From: Knoellia remsis
GTDB taxonomy: Bacteria; Actinomycetota; Actinomycetes; Actinomycetales; Dermatophilaceae
Assembly (NCBI RefSeq): GCF_003002895.1
Contig: NZ_PVTI01000029.1
Span: forward strand, 1-41,651
Length of the DNA stretch: 41,651 nt
Direction: 5' to 3'
A program made the translations under genes and the position numbers. Below are positions 1 to 7,679 of the stretch, one piece after another. Each line of letters starts with the position of its first letter. The stretch's first letter is position 1. The notes under the pieces were generated by a model that did no database searches, was not told the origin of the DNA, and was given only the letters and a program-made list of their open reading frames with translations.

Positions 1-243
1 TCCTTCCTCGCCCACCGCTACCGCCGCCTCGCCCGCCGCATCGGCAAACTCCGCGCGATCGTCGCCGTCAGCAGAACACTCCTGACCATCATCTGGCACC
101 TCCTGACCGACCCGACCCAGAGCTACACCGACCTCGGCGCCGACTACTACGACCGCCACATCGACACCACACGCCGCACCCAGCGACACGTCCGCGACCT
201 CCAAGCCCTCGGCTACCGCGTCACCCTCGAACCCGTCGCCTGA
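1..243 (+). CDS. IS110-family transposase, C-terminal fragment
   Basis: The open frame enters from the left edge and ends at TGA 241-243, giving the last 80 residues of a transposase. The sequence runs GKLRAIVAVSRTLLTIIWHL, then TDLGADYYDRHID and a tail ending VTLEPVA. This is the usual end of the IS110/IS116/IS902 (Transposase_20) C-terminal domain, which follows the conserved catalytic Ser region. The N-terminal DEDD domain is outside the window, so I cannot tell whether the copy is intact. IS110 elements lack conventional terminal inverted repeats. I cannot fix the element's right end, but it should lie within 244-323, before the end of the neighbouring anti-sigma gene. That gap of 80 bases is C/A-rich and shows no gene. 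Confidence 0.85.
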   Translation, partial: SFLAHRYRRLARRIGKLRAIVAVSRTLLTIIWHLLTDPTQSYTDLGADYYDRHIDTTRRTQRHVRDLQALGYRVTLEPVA

Positions 244-323
244 CCAAAACCCCACACACCACCGCGCCACCCACAGCACTCACCCCTGCCCCCATCACCT
301 TCATTTTCTGGATCAGTCGGGAA

Positions 324-1184
324 TCAGGTGAAGGCGAAGAGGGCGACGGGGGCGCTTGTCGGCTGCTCCGACCCAGACGCCGGTTCGAGGGTGATCCCGG
401 CGCCGGTCGCGGTGGACGCGTCACCCTCGAGCAGCACCGTCACCGTCGAGCCGGCGGGCACCATTCCGGCGCTCACCATTCCGCGGCCGGGCATGTCGAA
501 CCACAGCTGGTAGGCCTTGCCCGCCGGAGGTGTCGGCATCCCGTCGGCGACGAGGACCGCCTGCTTCTGCGATGGGCTGCGCACGATCGCCACGGTCGAG
601 CCGTTCATCGGCTGCTCGAGGCGCTGGGCATCCTCGGCGCGCAGCACCTGCTCGGTGGCGGTGAGCGGCCGCCGTGCGTCGTCGGCCCACGGCTGCCACG
701 TCGCGACTCCCACGGCCAGGACGGCGGCCGCGGCGACTCCGGCCAGCCACGGCACGACCCGGTTGCGCCGAGCCCGACGACCGGCCAGCTCGTCCGGAGA
801 GCCGACCGTCGGGGAGCCGGGGTCCGCGGCGGGGGATCCGATGGCCGCGGAGGAGGACGCGCGGTCCGTATGAGCAGCGTGGTCGCCGCCCGTGGACGCG
901 TCGCCGGCCGTGGTGTCGCGGTGGCTCTCGCTCACGTCGTCGCGGTCGACGAGCGGGGAGACCCGGCGCGTCTGCGAGACCGTCGACAGGATCGACCCGC
1001 GCAGGGCGGGCGGAGGCGTGAGCTCGACGTCGGCGGCCAGGGCGGCGGCCGCTCCGCGCAGCTCCGCGACCTCGGCACGGCAGTCGGGGCACGCCTCGAG
1101 GTGTGCCTCGAACGAGCGCCGTTCCTCGTCGGTCACGGCGTCGACGGCATACGCACCGGCCAGGGAGTGGGTGTCCGGGTTCAT
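324..1184 (-). CDS. rskA: Anti-sigma-K factor, RskA family, membrane-bound
   Basis: A 286-residue protein predicted to hold the ECF sigma factor SigK at the membrane. The N-terminus has the zinc anti-sigma motif H28-x3-C32-x2-C35 (EAHLEACPDC). A long Ser/Asp-rich cytoplasmic linker follows, then one membrane segment at about residues 144-163 (VVPWLAGVAAAAVLAVGVAT). The extracytoplasmic RskA C-terminal domain contains GKAYQLWFDM and ends SAPVALFAFT. Its ATG overlaps the sigma gene stop by four bases (ATGA at 1181-1184), so the two are translationally coupled. Regulated proteolysis, as in mycobacterial RskA, is an inference. The gene looks complete, with IS110 remnants only 80 bases beyond its stop. 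Confidence 0.9.
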   Translation of the reverse strand: MNPDTHSLAGAYAVDAVTDEERRSFEAHLEACPDCRAEVAELRGAAAALAADVELTPPPALRGSILSTVSQTRRVSPLVDRDDVSESHRDTTAGDASTGGDHAAHTDRASSSAAIGSPAADPGSPTVGSPDELAGRRARRNRVVPWLAGVAAAAVLAVGVATWQPWADDARRPLTATEQVLRAEDAQRLEQPMNGSTVAIVRSPSQKQAVLVADGMPTPPAGKAYQLWFDMPGRGMVSAGMVPAGSTVTVLLEGDASTATGAGITLEPASGSEQPTSAPVALFAFT

Positions 1185-1783
1185 GCCGTCACCTCCAACG
1201 TGTCTCGAAGTCTGATGAGCCCGTCCCGGATGCGGGTCTTCGCCGTTCCGAGCGGGATGCCGAGGAGTGCTGCGACCTCGGTGTGGGTGTGCCCGCCGAA
1301 GTAGGCGAGCTCGACGGCGCCGCGCTGGGTCTCGGTGAGCCCGTCGAGCGCCCGGCGCACGCGCTGCTGGTCGAGGCGCACCTCGACCTGTTCGAGCGTC
1401 GAGTCGTGCTCGCGCTCGGCGGACCGCACCTCGTAGGTCACCTCGCGGGCCTTGCTCGCCTGTGCGGAGCGGACCCGGTCGACGGCCTTGCGGTGCGCGA
1501 TGGTGAGCATCCAGGACAGCGCCGACCCGGCCTGCGGGTCGAAGCGGGTGCAGTGCCGCCAGATGTCGAGGTAGGCCTCCTGGGTGACCTCCTCGCTCTG
1601 CGCGCGGTCCCGCACCACGCGCACGACGAGACCGAACACGCGAGCCGCAGTCGCGTCATACAACGCGGCGAACGCCTGCTCGTCCCCGCGCGCGGAGCGC
1701 GTGATGAGTGCGGCGAGATCGGGCGTCATGGCAGCGTCGGACGAGGGTTCGCCCTCGGGTCCGACCGCTGCCATGACGCCCAT
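1181..1783 (-). CDS. sigK: ECF sigma factor, SigK type
   Basis: A 200-residue ECF sigma factor. Region 2 is at about residues 32-100 (AFAALYDATAARVFGLVVRV, then EEVTQEAYLDIWRH). Region 4 helix-turn-helix is at about 140-195 (GLTETQRGAVELAYFGGHTH, then LGIPLGTAKTRIRDGL). The chosen ATG at 1783 has an AGG about seven bases upstream. An internal ATG (MTPDLAALI, 18 codons later) is also possible. It sits between the fasciclin gene (36-base gap) and its anti-sigma partner (4-base overlap), so all three are probably cotranscribed. A promoter upstream of the fasciclin gene matches the known SigK consensus, which suggests auto-activation. Confidence 0.92.
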   Translation of the reverse strand: MGVMAAVGPEGEPSSDAAMTPDLAALITRSARGDEQAFAALYDATAARVFGLVVRVVRDRAQSEEVTQEAYLDIWRHCTRFDPQAGSALSWMLTIAHRKAVDRVRSAQASKAREVTYEVRSAEREHDSTLEQVEVRLDQQRVRRALDGLTETQRGAVELAYFGGHTHTEVAALLGIPLGTAKTRIRDGLIRLRDTLEVTA

Positions 1784-1819
1784 GATGACCTATCCGCTGG
1801 TTCCGCTCTCGTCCGCGGC

Positions 1820-2470
1820 TCAGGAGGCCGGGAGGAGGACCTTGTCGATGATGTAGACCGTGGCGTTCGCGGTCTTGACGTTGCCGCAGACGACCTTGGC
1901 CTCACCGACGGTGAACTCCTCACCGCTGCCCGCGACGGTGAGCTTGCCGCCGCCCATGGTGGTGAGCTCGCCGGCGAGCTGGTCGGGGGCGATCTTGCCC
2001 TCGACGACGTGGTTCGTCAGGACCTTGGTCAGCAGGCCCTTGGGGTCGGCCATCGCAGCGTCGAGGGTGGCCTTCGGGACGGCGGCGAACGCGTCGTTCG
2101 TCGGCGCGAAGACGGTGATCTCGGGCGCGTTGTTGAGGGTGTCGACCAGGCCGGCGGTCTTCACCGCGGAGACGAGGGTCGACAGGACCGGGTTGGCGCT
2201 CGCGGCGGTGGCGACCGGGGCGGTGGCCATGCCGTCGAACGAGCCGGCGCCGGAGGTCGGCACGGCGCTGCAGGCGGGGCCGAAGGGCTCACCGGCCATG
2301 TCGGTCGAGGACGACGACATCGACTCCGACGGCGACGCCGACTCGGTCGTGCTGGTCGTCGAGTCCCCGCCCGAGGCGTCGGTGCCGGAGTCCGAGCCAC
2401 CGCACGCAGCGAGCGTGAACGGCAGTGCGGCGGCGAGGGCAAGAGCAGCGGTGCGGTGGCTGAGCTTCAT
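1820..2470 (-). CDS. Fasciclin-domain lipoprotein (MPT83/MPT70-like)
   Basis: A 216-residue secreted lipoprotein. The signal peptide ends in lipobox LAAC with Cys23, followed by a Ser/Thr/Asp-rich linker to about residue 60. A single fasciclin (FAS1) domain follows, with VFAPTNDAFAAVP and HVVEGKI as its H1 and H2 boxes, ending NATVYIIDKVLLPAS. The longer open frame upstream is ignored because ATG 2470 has a clear GGAGG eight bases before it and starts a proper signal peptide. Fasciclin lipoproteins MPT70 and MPT83 are the classic SigK targets in the M. tuberculosis complex. Here the same pairing occurs, with a SigK-type promoter in front. A role in adhesion or at the cell surface is inference. 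Confidence 0.92.
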   Translation of the reverse strand: MKLSHRTAALALAAALPFTLAACGGSDSGTDASGGDSTTSTTESASPSESMSSSSTDMAGEPFGPACSAVPTSGAGSFDGMATAPVATAASANPVLSTLVSAVKTAGLVDTLNNAPEITVFAPTNDAFAAVPKATLDAAMADPKGLLTKVLTNHVVEGKIAPDQLAGELTTMGGGKLTVAGSGEEFTVGEAKVVCGNVKTANATVYIIDKVLLPAS

Positions 2471-2544
2471 GGTGGTGCCTCCATATCTGTGTGGCTGACA
2501 CCCGGTGTTCGGCGCGAGAGAGAATGCGGATTGGTCTGTGCCGC

Positions 2545-2570
2545 AACGATTTTTATGTCCGCGTGGATGG
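2545..2570 (-). promoter_or_regulatory. SigK-type promoter for the fasciclin-sigK-rskA operon
   Basis: On the minus strand CCATCC (2570-2565) is followed after exactly 16 bases by CGTT (2548-2545). This matches the -35/-10 pattern described for mycobacterial SigK promoters (CCATCC, N16-17, CGTT). The start site would fall near 2537, leaving a leader of about 65 bases with GGAGG before the fasciclin ATG. The -35 element lies in an inverted repeat, GCGTGGATGG (2561-2570) and CCATCCACGC (2583-2592), with a 12-base gap. That repeat could also serve as a hairpin downstream of the oxidoreductase gene. No transcription data were available. Confidence 0.7.
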
Positions 2571-2622
2571 TCAGAAACCTGGCCATCCACGCAGACGCAA
2601 GCGAGCACGGGGAGCGAGCGCG

Positions 2623-4239
2623 TCACTCGATGGTGACGGGGATGGAGTGCCACCCGGTCGCCCCGCGGGGGAACGGCTCGGCGCGCTTCTCGGTCTGCAC
2701 GGCTCCGGTCGCGTCGGTCGCGCGGACGGTGAGCTGGTGCGGCCCGGGGGTCGCGTCCCACTCGAGGTACCACTGCCGCCAGTAGTTGATGTTCGCGTCC
2801 GGGCCCATCGTGGCTTCTTGCCACTCACCCTCATCGACACGCACCTCGACCTTCCGTATGCCGCGTCCCTGCGCCCAGGCGACGCCACCGATGACGACGG
2901 GGCCGGCCGTGAGCCTGGACAACCCGCGCGGGGTGTCGATGCGGGACTGGGTGAGCACCCGTCCGTCGGTGGCCCAGCCACGTTCGGTCCAGTAGGCCTC
3001 GGCAGCCGCGTACGTCGTCGCGGTGAGCCGCTCGACCCACTTCGTCGACCCGACGAACCCGTAGAGCCCCGGCGTGACGAGCCGGACGGGGTAGCCGTGC
3101 CGGCGCGGGAGCGGCTCGCCGTTCATGCCAACGGCGAGCAGGGCGTCGCGGTCGTCGGTGAGCGCCTCGACCGGCGTGGAGATGGTCATGCCCTCGACCG
3201 AGGTGCTGAGGATCTGGTCGACTCCGGAACGGATCCCCGCCCGGGACAACAAGGTTCGCACCGGCACGCCGAGGAACGTCGCCGCGCTGATGTAGCCGCC
3301 GCCGACCTCGTTGCTCACGCAGCAGAGGGTGATGTCCTTCTCGATGAGCGGCAGGTCGAGCAGCTCGGCGTAGGTGAGGGTGAACGGCGAGTCGACCTCG
3401 CCGTCGATCGTCAGCTCCCACGAGTCGGCGTCGACGCGCGGGATGACGAGGGCCGTGTCGATCCGGTAGAAGTCGCGGTTGGCCGTGCGGAACGGCGTGA
3501 GCCCGCGGACCCGCCCCTCGAGACCTGCGGGCAGGGGAGGCGCCGTCGTCGTCGGGGTCGGCAGGGTGAGGGTCGACGGTGCGAGGGCACCCGTCGTGAG
3601 CCGCTGCCCCAGGGCCCCCACGGCCACGGTGCCGGCAGCCGTCGCGCCCGCGCCGAAGAGGAACGCCCGTCGCCCGGTCGGCGACGGTTCACCGGTCGCG
3701 CGCGCGTTGTGGTCGGTGGGCGACTCGACGTGACCCGGGACATCGCGCACGGTCTCGGTGCGGTCGAGCGGGCTCACCTCGCGCGCCCGTGAACGCCCGG
3801 CGACGAGCCGCAGCAGCACCCCGAGCACGAGCAGCCCGACGAGGCCGGTCACGAGCCCCGGCAGGACGTCGAGCTGCCCCGCCGTCGGGCGGCTCACCGC
3901 CGCGGCCGTGGCCAGCGCCGCCAGCCCCACGAGTACGAGCCGCCCCACAGTCGGCCGGGTCCGGGACAGCACCCCCGCCACGGCCGCGAGCAGCAGCGTC
4001 ACCACCGTCACCGACCCGATGAGCACCGGCTTGTCGGCCGTGCCCATCGTCGAGACGGCCCACTCCTTGACCGGTGTCGGTGTCGCGTCGATGACGGTCG
4101 ACCCCACAGCCAGCACCGGCGAGGCTTCGGGGGAGACCAGCCCCGCCACGAGGTGACCGGCGGCGGCACCGGCGGCCGCCGCGAGGAGGCCGCTCACGGC
4201 ATACGGCCATCGCGAAGCGCGCTGGGACTGGTCCGTCAT
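2623..4239 (-). CDS. Membrane-anchored molybdopterin oxidoreductase (sulfite oxidase family)
   Basis: A 538-residue enzyme. An N-terminal half has about five hydrophobic segments (to about residue 150). A twin-arginine-like GRRAFLFGAG follows at about 189-198, then a sulfite-oxidase-type molybdopterin domain whose LCCVSNEVGGGYIS motif supplies the Mo-ligand Cys307. A C-terminal dimerisation domain ends GWHSIPVTIE. The catalytic part should face outside the membrane. The natural substrate cannot be read from sequence. ATG 4239 is chosen because the membrane region begins right after it; ATG 4248 or 4323 are alternatives, and 4323 would run into purF. It is divergent from purF and upstream of the fasciclin-SigK-RskA genes, a context that suggests a shared surface or redox role. 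Confidence 0.88.
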   Translation of the reverse strand: MTDQSQRASRWPYAVSGLLAAAAGAAAGHLVAGLVSPEASPVLAVGSTVIDATPTPVKEWAVSTMGTADKPVLIGSVTVVTLLLAAVAGVLSRTRPTVGRLVLVGLAALATAAAVSRPTAGQLDVLPGLVTGLVGLLVLGVLLRLVAGRSRAREVSPLDRTETVRDVPGHVESPTDHNARATGEPSPTGRRAFLFGAGATAAGTVAVGALGQRLTTGALAPSTLTLPTPTTTAPPLPAGLEGRVRGLTPFRTANRDFYRIDTALVIPRVDADSWELTIDGEVDSPFTLTYAELLDLPLIEKDITLCCVSNEVGGGYISAATFLGVPVRTLLSRAGIRSGVDQILSTSVEGMTISTPVEALTDDRDALLAVGMNGEPLPRRHGYPVRLVTPGLYGFVGSTKWVERLTATTYAAAEAYWTERGWATDGRVLTQSRIDTPRGLSRLTAGPVVIGGVAWAQGRGIRKVEVRVDEGEWQEATMGPDANINYWRQWYLEWDATPGPHQLTVRATDATGAVQTEKRAEPFPRGATGWHSIPVTIE

Positions 4240-4316
4240 ACCCACCATTCGACACCCGCGTCCCGGCGGATGGGTCACCGGACAGGGGCGCCGCGAACTC
4301 GTGGGACACTGGAGGC

Positions 4317-5891
4317 GTGGCACGCGGAGACGGACGGCTCACCCACGACCTCATGCCCGGGGAGAAGGGCCCGCAGGACGCCTGCGGGGTCTTCGGCGTC
4401 TGGGCGCCCGGCGAGGACGTCGCCAAGCTCACGTACTACGGCCTCTACGCCCTGCAGCACCGCGGGCAGGAGTCGGCCGGCATCGCGACGAGCAACGGCC
4501 GCCGCCTCCTCGTCTACAAGGACATGGGCCTCGTCTCGCAGGTCTTCGACGAGCGCTCGCTCGGGTCGCTGACCGGCCACCTCGCCATCGGCCACTGCCG
4601 CTACTCCACGACCGGCGGCTCGACGTGGGAGAACGCCCAGCCCACGCTCGGCGGCCACGACGGCGGCACCCTCGCCCTCGCCCACAACGGCAACCTCATC
4701 AACTCTGCCGAGCTGCGCGACCTCGTCGCCGAGACCACCGCCGACGGCGCCCAGCGCGGCGAGCTCGGCCGCGGCAACACCACCGACACCGCGCTCGTCA
4801 CGGCTCTCCTCACGGCGGACCCGGACCGCACCGTCGAGGCCGCTGCGCTCGACGTCCTGCCGAAGCTGCGCGGCGCGTTCTGCTTCGTCTTCATGAACGA
4901 GCACACCCTGTATGCCGCCCGCGACCCTCAGGGGATCCGTCCGTTGGTGTTGGGTCGCCTGGAGCGTGGCTGGGTCGTCGCCTCCGAGACGGCGGCGCTC
5001 GACATCGTCGGCGCGTCGTTCATCCGCGAGGTCGAGCCGGGTGAGCTCATCGCCATCGACGAGGACGGGCTGCGGTCCCAGCGGTTCGCCGAGACCGACC
5101 GCAAGGGCTGCGTCTTCGAGTACGTCTACCTCGCCCGCCCGGACACGACGATCAACGGCCGCGTCGTCCACGAGGCCCGCGTCGAGATGGGTCGCGCCCT
5201 CGCGCGTGAGCACCTCGTCGAGGCCGACCTCGTCATGCCGACGCCGGAGTCGGGCACGCCGGCCGCGATCGGCTATGCGCAGGAGTCCGGCATCCCCTAC
5301 GGCCAGGGCCTGGTCAAGAACGCCTATGTCGGCCGCACCTTCATCGCCCCGTCGCAGACGATCCGCCAGCTCGGCATCCGCCTCAAGCTCAACCCGCTGC
5401 GCGAGGTCATCAAGGGCAAGCGCCTCGTCGTCGTCGACGACTCGATCGTGCGCGGCAACACCCAGCGTGCGCTGGTCCGGATGCTGCGTGAGGCCGGCGC
5501 CGCGGAGGTGCACGTGCGCATCTCGTCGCCGCCGGTGCGCTGGCCCTGCTTCTACGGCATCGACTTCGCGACCCGCGCCGAGCTCATCGCGACCGGCATC
5601 GGGGTCGAGGAGGTCTGCAACTCGATCGGGGCCGACTCCCTCGGCTACATCTCCGAGGAGGGCATGGTCGCCGCGACCGAGCAGCCCCTCGAGCAGCTGT
5701 GCACGGCCTGCTTCACCGGCAGCTACCCCGTCGAGCTGCCGTCCGAGGACCAGCTCGGCAAGGGCCTGCTCGAGCTCGAGTTCCCTGTCGACATGGGCGA
5801 GACCGACGCGACCCAGACCGGCACCCTCGACGTCGACCGCGTCTCCGTCACGGCGTCCGGTGGGGCCGCCGAGGCCGTCCGCCGGCCCTGA
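4317..5891 (+). CDS. purF: Amidophosphoribosyltransferase
   Basis: A 524-residue enzyme of purine synthesis that makes phosphoribosylamine from PRPP and glutamine. A 22-residue propeptide precedes the catalytic Cys23 in ACGVFGVWAP. The Ntn-hydrolase glutaminase domain follows (LQHRGQESAGIA, CRYSTTGGS). The C-terminal phosphoribosyltransferase domain contains the PRPP loop VVVDDSIVRGNT and Cys residues typical of the Fe-S type enzyme (LCTACFTGSYP). Start GTG 4317 has GGAGG immediately upstream (4311-4315), with very short spacing. purM follows after 60 bases in the usual actinobacterial order. The leader between this gene and the divergent oxidoreductase is only 77 bases and shows no purine riboswitch that I can see. 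Confidence 0.96.
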   Translation: MARGDGRLTHDLMPGEKGPQDACGVFGVWAPGEDVAKLTYYGLYALQHRGQESAGIATSNGRRLLVYKDMGLVSQVFDERSLGSLTGHLAIGHCRYSTTGGSTWENAQPTLGGHDGGTLALAHNGNLINSAELRDLVAETTADGAQRGELGRGNTTDTALVTALLTADPDRTVEAAALDVLPKLRGAFCFVFMNEHTLYAARDPQGIRPLVLGRLERGWVVASETAALDIVGASFIREVEPGELIAIDEDGLRSQRFAETDRKGCVFEYVYLARPDTTINGRVVHEARVEMGRALAREHLVEADLVMPTPESGTPAAIGYAQESGIPYGQGLVKNAYVGRTFIAPSQTIRQLGIRLKLNPLREVIKGKRLVVVDDSIVRGNTQRALVRMLREAGAAEVHVRISSPPVRWPCFYGIDFATRAELIATGIGVEEVCNSIGADSLGYISEEGMVAATEQPLEQLCTACFTGSYPVELPSEDQLGKGLLELEFPVDMGETDATQTGTLDVDRVSVTASGGAAEAVRRP

Positions 5892-5951
5892 CCCCGCCCC
5901 ACGAGAACCCACGAGTCCCCCGAGCCCACACGAGAACGAGGCAGACCCGAC

Positions 5952-7064
5952 GTGAGCGACCAGATCACCTATGCCGCAGCCGGAGTCGACGTCGAGGCGG
6001 GTGACCGGGCCGTCGAGCTGATGAAGGCCGACGTCCGCCGCGCGACCCGATCTGAGGTCCTCGGTGCTCTCGGCGGGTTCGCCGGGATGTTCGACGCCTC
6101 CGCTATCGCCCGGATGGACCGTCCGGTCCTCGCGACGTCGACCGACGGTGTCGGCACCAAGGTCGCCATCGCGCAGGCCCTCGACCGGCACGACACGATC
6201 GGCTTCGACCTCGTCGGCATGGTCGTCGACGACATCGTCGTGTGCGGCGCCGAGCCGCTCTTCATGACCGACTACATCGCCACGGGTCGGGTCGTGCCCG
6301 AGCGGATCGCCGCGATCGTGGGCGGCATCGCCCGGGCGTGCGAGCAGGCGGGCGTCGCCCTCGTCGGCGGCGAGACCGCGGAGCACCCGGGCCTGCTCGG
6401 CCCCGAGGAGTACGACGTCGCCGGTGCCGCGACCGGCGTCGTGGAGTATGCCGGTGTGCTGGGTCCGCAGCGTGTGCGTCCGGGCGACGTCGTGCTGGGT
6501 CTCGCGTCGTCGGGCCTGCACTCCAACGGCTACTCGCTCGTGCGCAAGGTCGTCGAGCACGCGGGCTGGGCCCTCGACCGCCACGTCGACGAGTTCGGCC
6601 GCACCCTCGGGGAGGAGCTGCTCGAGCCGACGCGGGTGTATGCCGCGGACCTCCTCGCGCTCATCCGCACCCCCGGTGTCGACGTGCACGCGCTGTCGCA
6701 CGTCACCGGCGGTGGTCTCGCGGCGAACCTCGCTCGGGTCCTGCCGAGCGACGTCTTCGCCCGGGTGGACCGCTCCTCGTGGACCCCGCCGGCGGTGTTC
6801 TCGACGGTCGGGCGTCTCGGCACGGTGCCGCGGACAGACCTCGAGCGCACCCTCAACATGGGGGTCGGGTTCGTCGCGATGCTGCCGGCCGACCACGTCG
6901 ATGCGGCGACCGCTGTCCTGCGCGAGCGCGGCATCCAGGCCTGGCCGATGGGTGAGGTCTCCGCTCTCGAGGATGCCGTTGTTGAGGACGGGGTCGAGGT
7001 CGTGCGCGGTGCCAAGGGCGTCGACGGTGGCTCGGTCCAGGTCGTGGGCGAGCACCCCGCCTGA
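5952..7064 (+). CDS. purM: Phosphoribosylformylglycinamidine cyclo-ligase (AIR synthetase)
   Basis: A 370-residue ATP-dependent ligase that closes the imidazole ring in purine synthesis. The start is GTG 5952 (MSDQITYAAAGVDVEAGDRA). The family signatures are all visible: ATSTDGVGTKVAIA, DDIVVCGAEPLFMTDYIATG, ALVGGETAEHPG and SSGLHSNGYSLVRK in the N-terminal half, and LSHVTGGGLAANLARVLP and MGVGFVAMLP in the C-terminal half. It follows purF on the same strand after 60 bases, so cotranscription is likely. It converges on the next gene, with only 12 bases between the stops and no obvious terminator. Confidence 0.96.
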   Translation: MSDQITYAAAGVDVEAGDRAVELMKADVRRATRSEVLGALGGFAGMFDASAIARMDRPVLATSTDGVGTKVAIAQALDRHDTIGFDLVGMVVDDIVVCGAEPLFMTDYIATGRVVPERIAAIVGGIARACEQAGVALVGGETAEHPGLLGPEEYDVAGAATGVVEYAGVLGPQRVRPGDVVLGLASSGLHSNGYSLVRKVVEHAGWALDRHVDEFGRTLGEELLEPTRVYAADLLALIRTPGVDVHALSHVTGGGLAANLARVLPSDVFARVDRSSWTPPAVFSTVGRLGTVPRTDLERTLNMGVGFVAMLPADHVDAATAVLRERGIQAWPMGEVSALEDAVVEDGVEVVRGAKGVDGGSVQVVGEHPA

Positions 7065-7076
7065 GCGCTCGCCCGC

Positions 7077-7679
7077 TCAGAGCACGGTGACCTGCGGAGC
7101 GAAGAGCCGCATCACCTCGAGCGCCTTCTCCTGGTTCTCGAGCGACGAGCCGGCGCACGCCTGCGACACCACCCGCACCGAGGCGCCGGCGTCCCCGGCC
7201 GGGATCACCGTCGCGATGACACAGCAGTCGGTGGCGACGCCGGCGACGGCCATCCGCGGCTGCTCGCCGACGACGGCCCGCAGCTGCTCGCCCCACTTGC
7301 CGAACGTCGGCTCGGTGACGACGTGGTCGGTGAGGTCCGCGAGCTCGGGCACCACGGCATACAGCGGGTCGGAGTCCGGCACGAGCGCGAACTGCCAGTC
7401 GTCGTAGTAGTCCGCCCACGAACCACCGATGCCCGGGTCCGCGACGAAGCGCGTCACGACCACCCGGCCCCGGTATGCCGCGGCGAGCCGGACGATGCGC
7501 GGCACCGTCTCGCTCCACATCGGTGAGCCCCACGGGCTCTCCTTGGGGTCGGCGAAGACCGCCTGCGGGTCGACGATGACGAGCCACTCGTCCTCGAGCG
7601 GTGTCACGTCCTCGACGGCGACGACCTCTGGCGCTGCTGCGCCCGCAGGTCCAGCCTCGGACCCCTTGGTGTCGCTCAC
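7077..7679 (-). CDS. Isochorismatase-family cysteine hydrolase
   Basis: A 200-residue cysteine hydrolase of the isochorismatase/nicotinamidase superfamily. Start GTG 7679 overlaps the upstream permease stop as GTGA (7676-7679). The longer open frame is only the permease gene read in another frame. Candidate triad residues are the Asp in LVIVDPQAVF, a Lys in TEPTFGKWGEQL and the Cys in VAGVATDCCVIATV. The family includes nicotinamidases, N-carbamoyl amide hydrolases and ureidoacrylate hydrolases, and the motifs do not settle which. Coupling to an NCS1 nucleobase or hydantoin permease suggests that the pair imports and hydrolyses an amide-containing nucleobase derivative (inference). Confidence 0.85.
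   Translation of the reverse strand: MSDTKGSEAGPAGAAAPEVVAVEDVTPLEDEWLVIVDPQAVFADPKESPWGSPMWSETVPRIVRLAAAYRGRVVVTRFVADPGIGGSWADYYDDWQFALVPDSDPLYAVVPELADLTDHVVTEPTFGKWGEQLRAVVGEQPRMAVAGVATDCCVIATVIPAGDAGASVRVVSQACAGSSLENQEKALEVMRLFAPQVTVL

Noticed and set aside
1103-2785. 560-residue plus-strand open frame
   Set aside because: It is antisense to sigK, the fasciclin gene and part of the oxidoreductase gene, with Arg/Gly/Asp-rich nonsense typical of high-GC shadow frames.
4248-4273. Second SigK promoter before the molybdopterin oxidoreductase
   Set aside because: CCATCC is present (4273-4268), but 16 bases later the sequence is CGAA, not CGTT, and the start site would fall inside or at the start codon.
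4240-4316. Purine riboswitch before purF
   Set aside because: The gap of 77 bases is too short and shows no purine-aptamer-like structure.
4275-7055. 926-residue minus-strand open frame
   Set aside because: It is antisense to purF and purM, which have complete family motifs.
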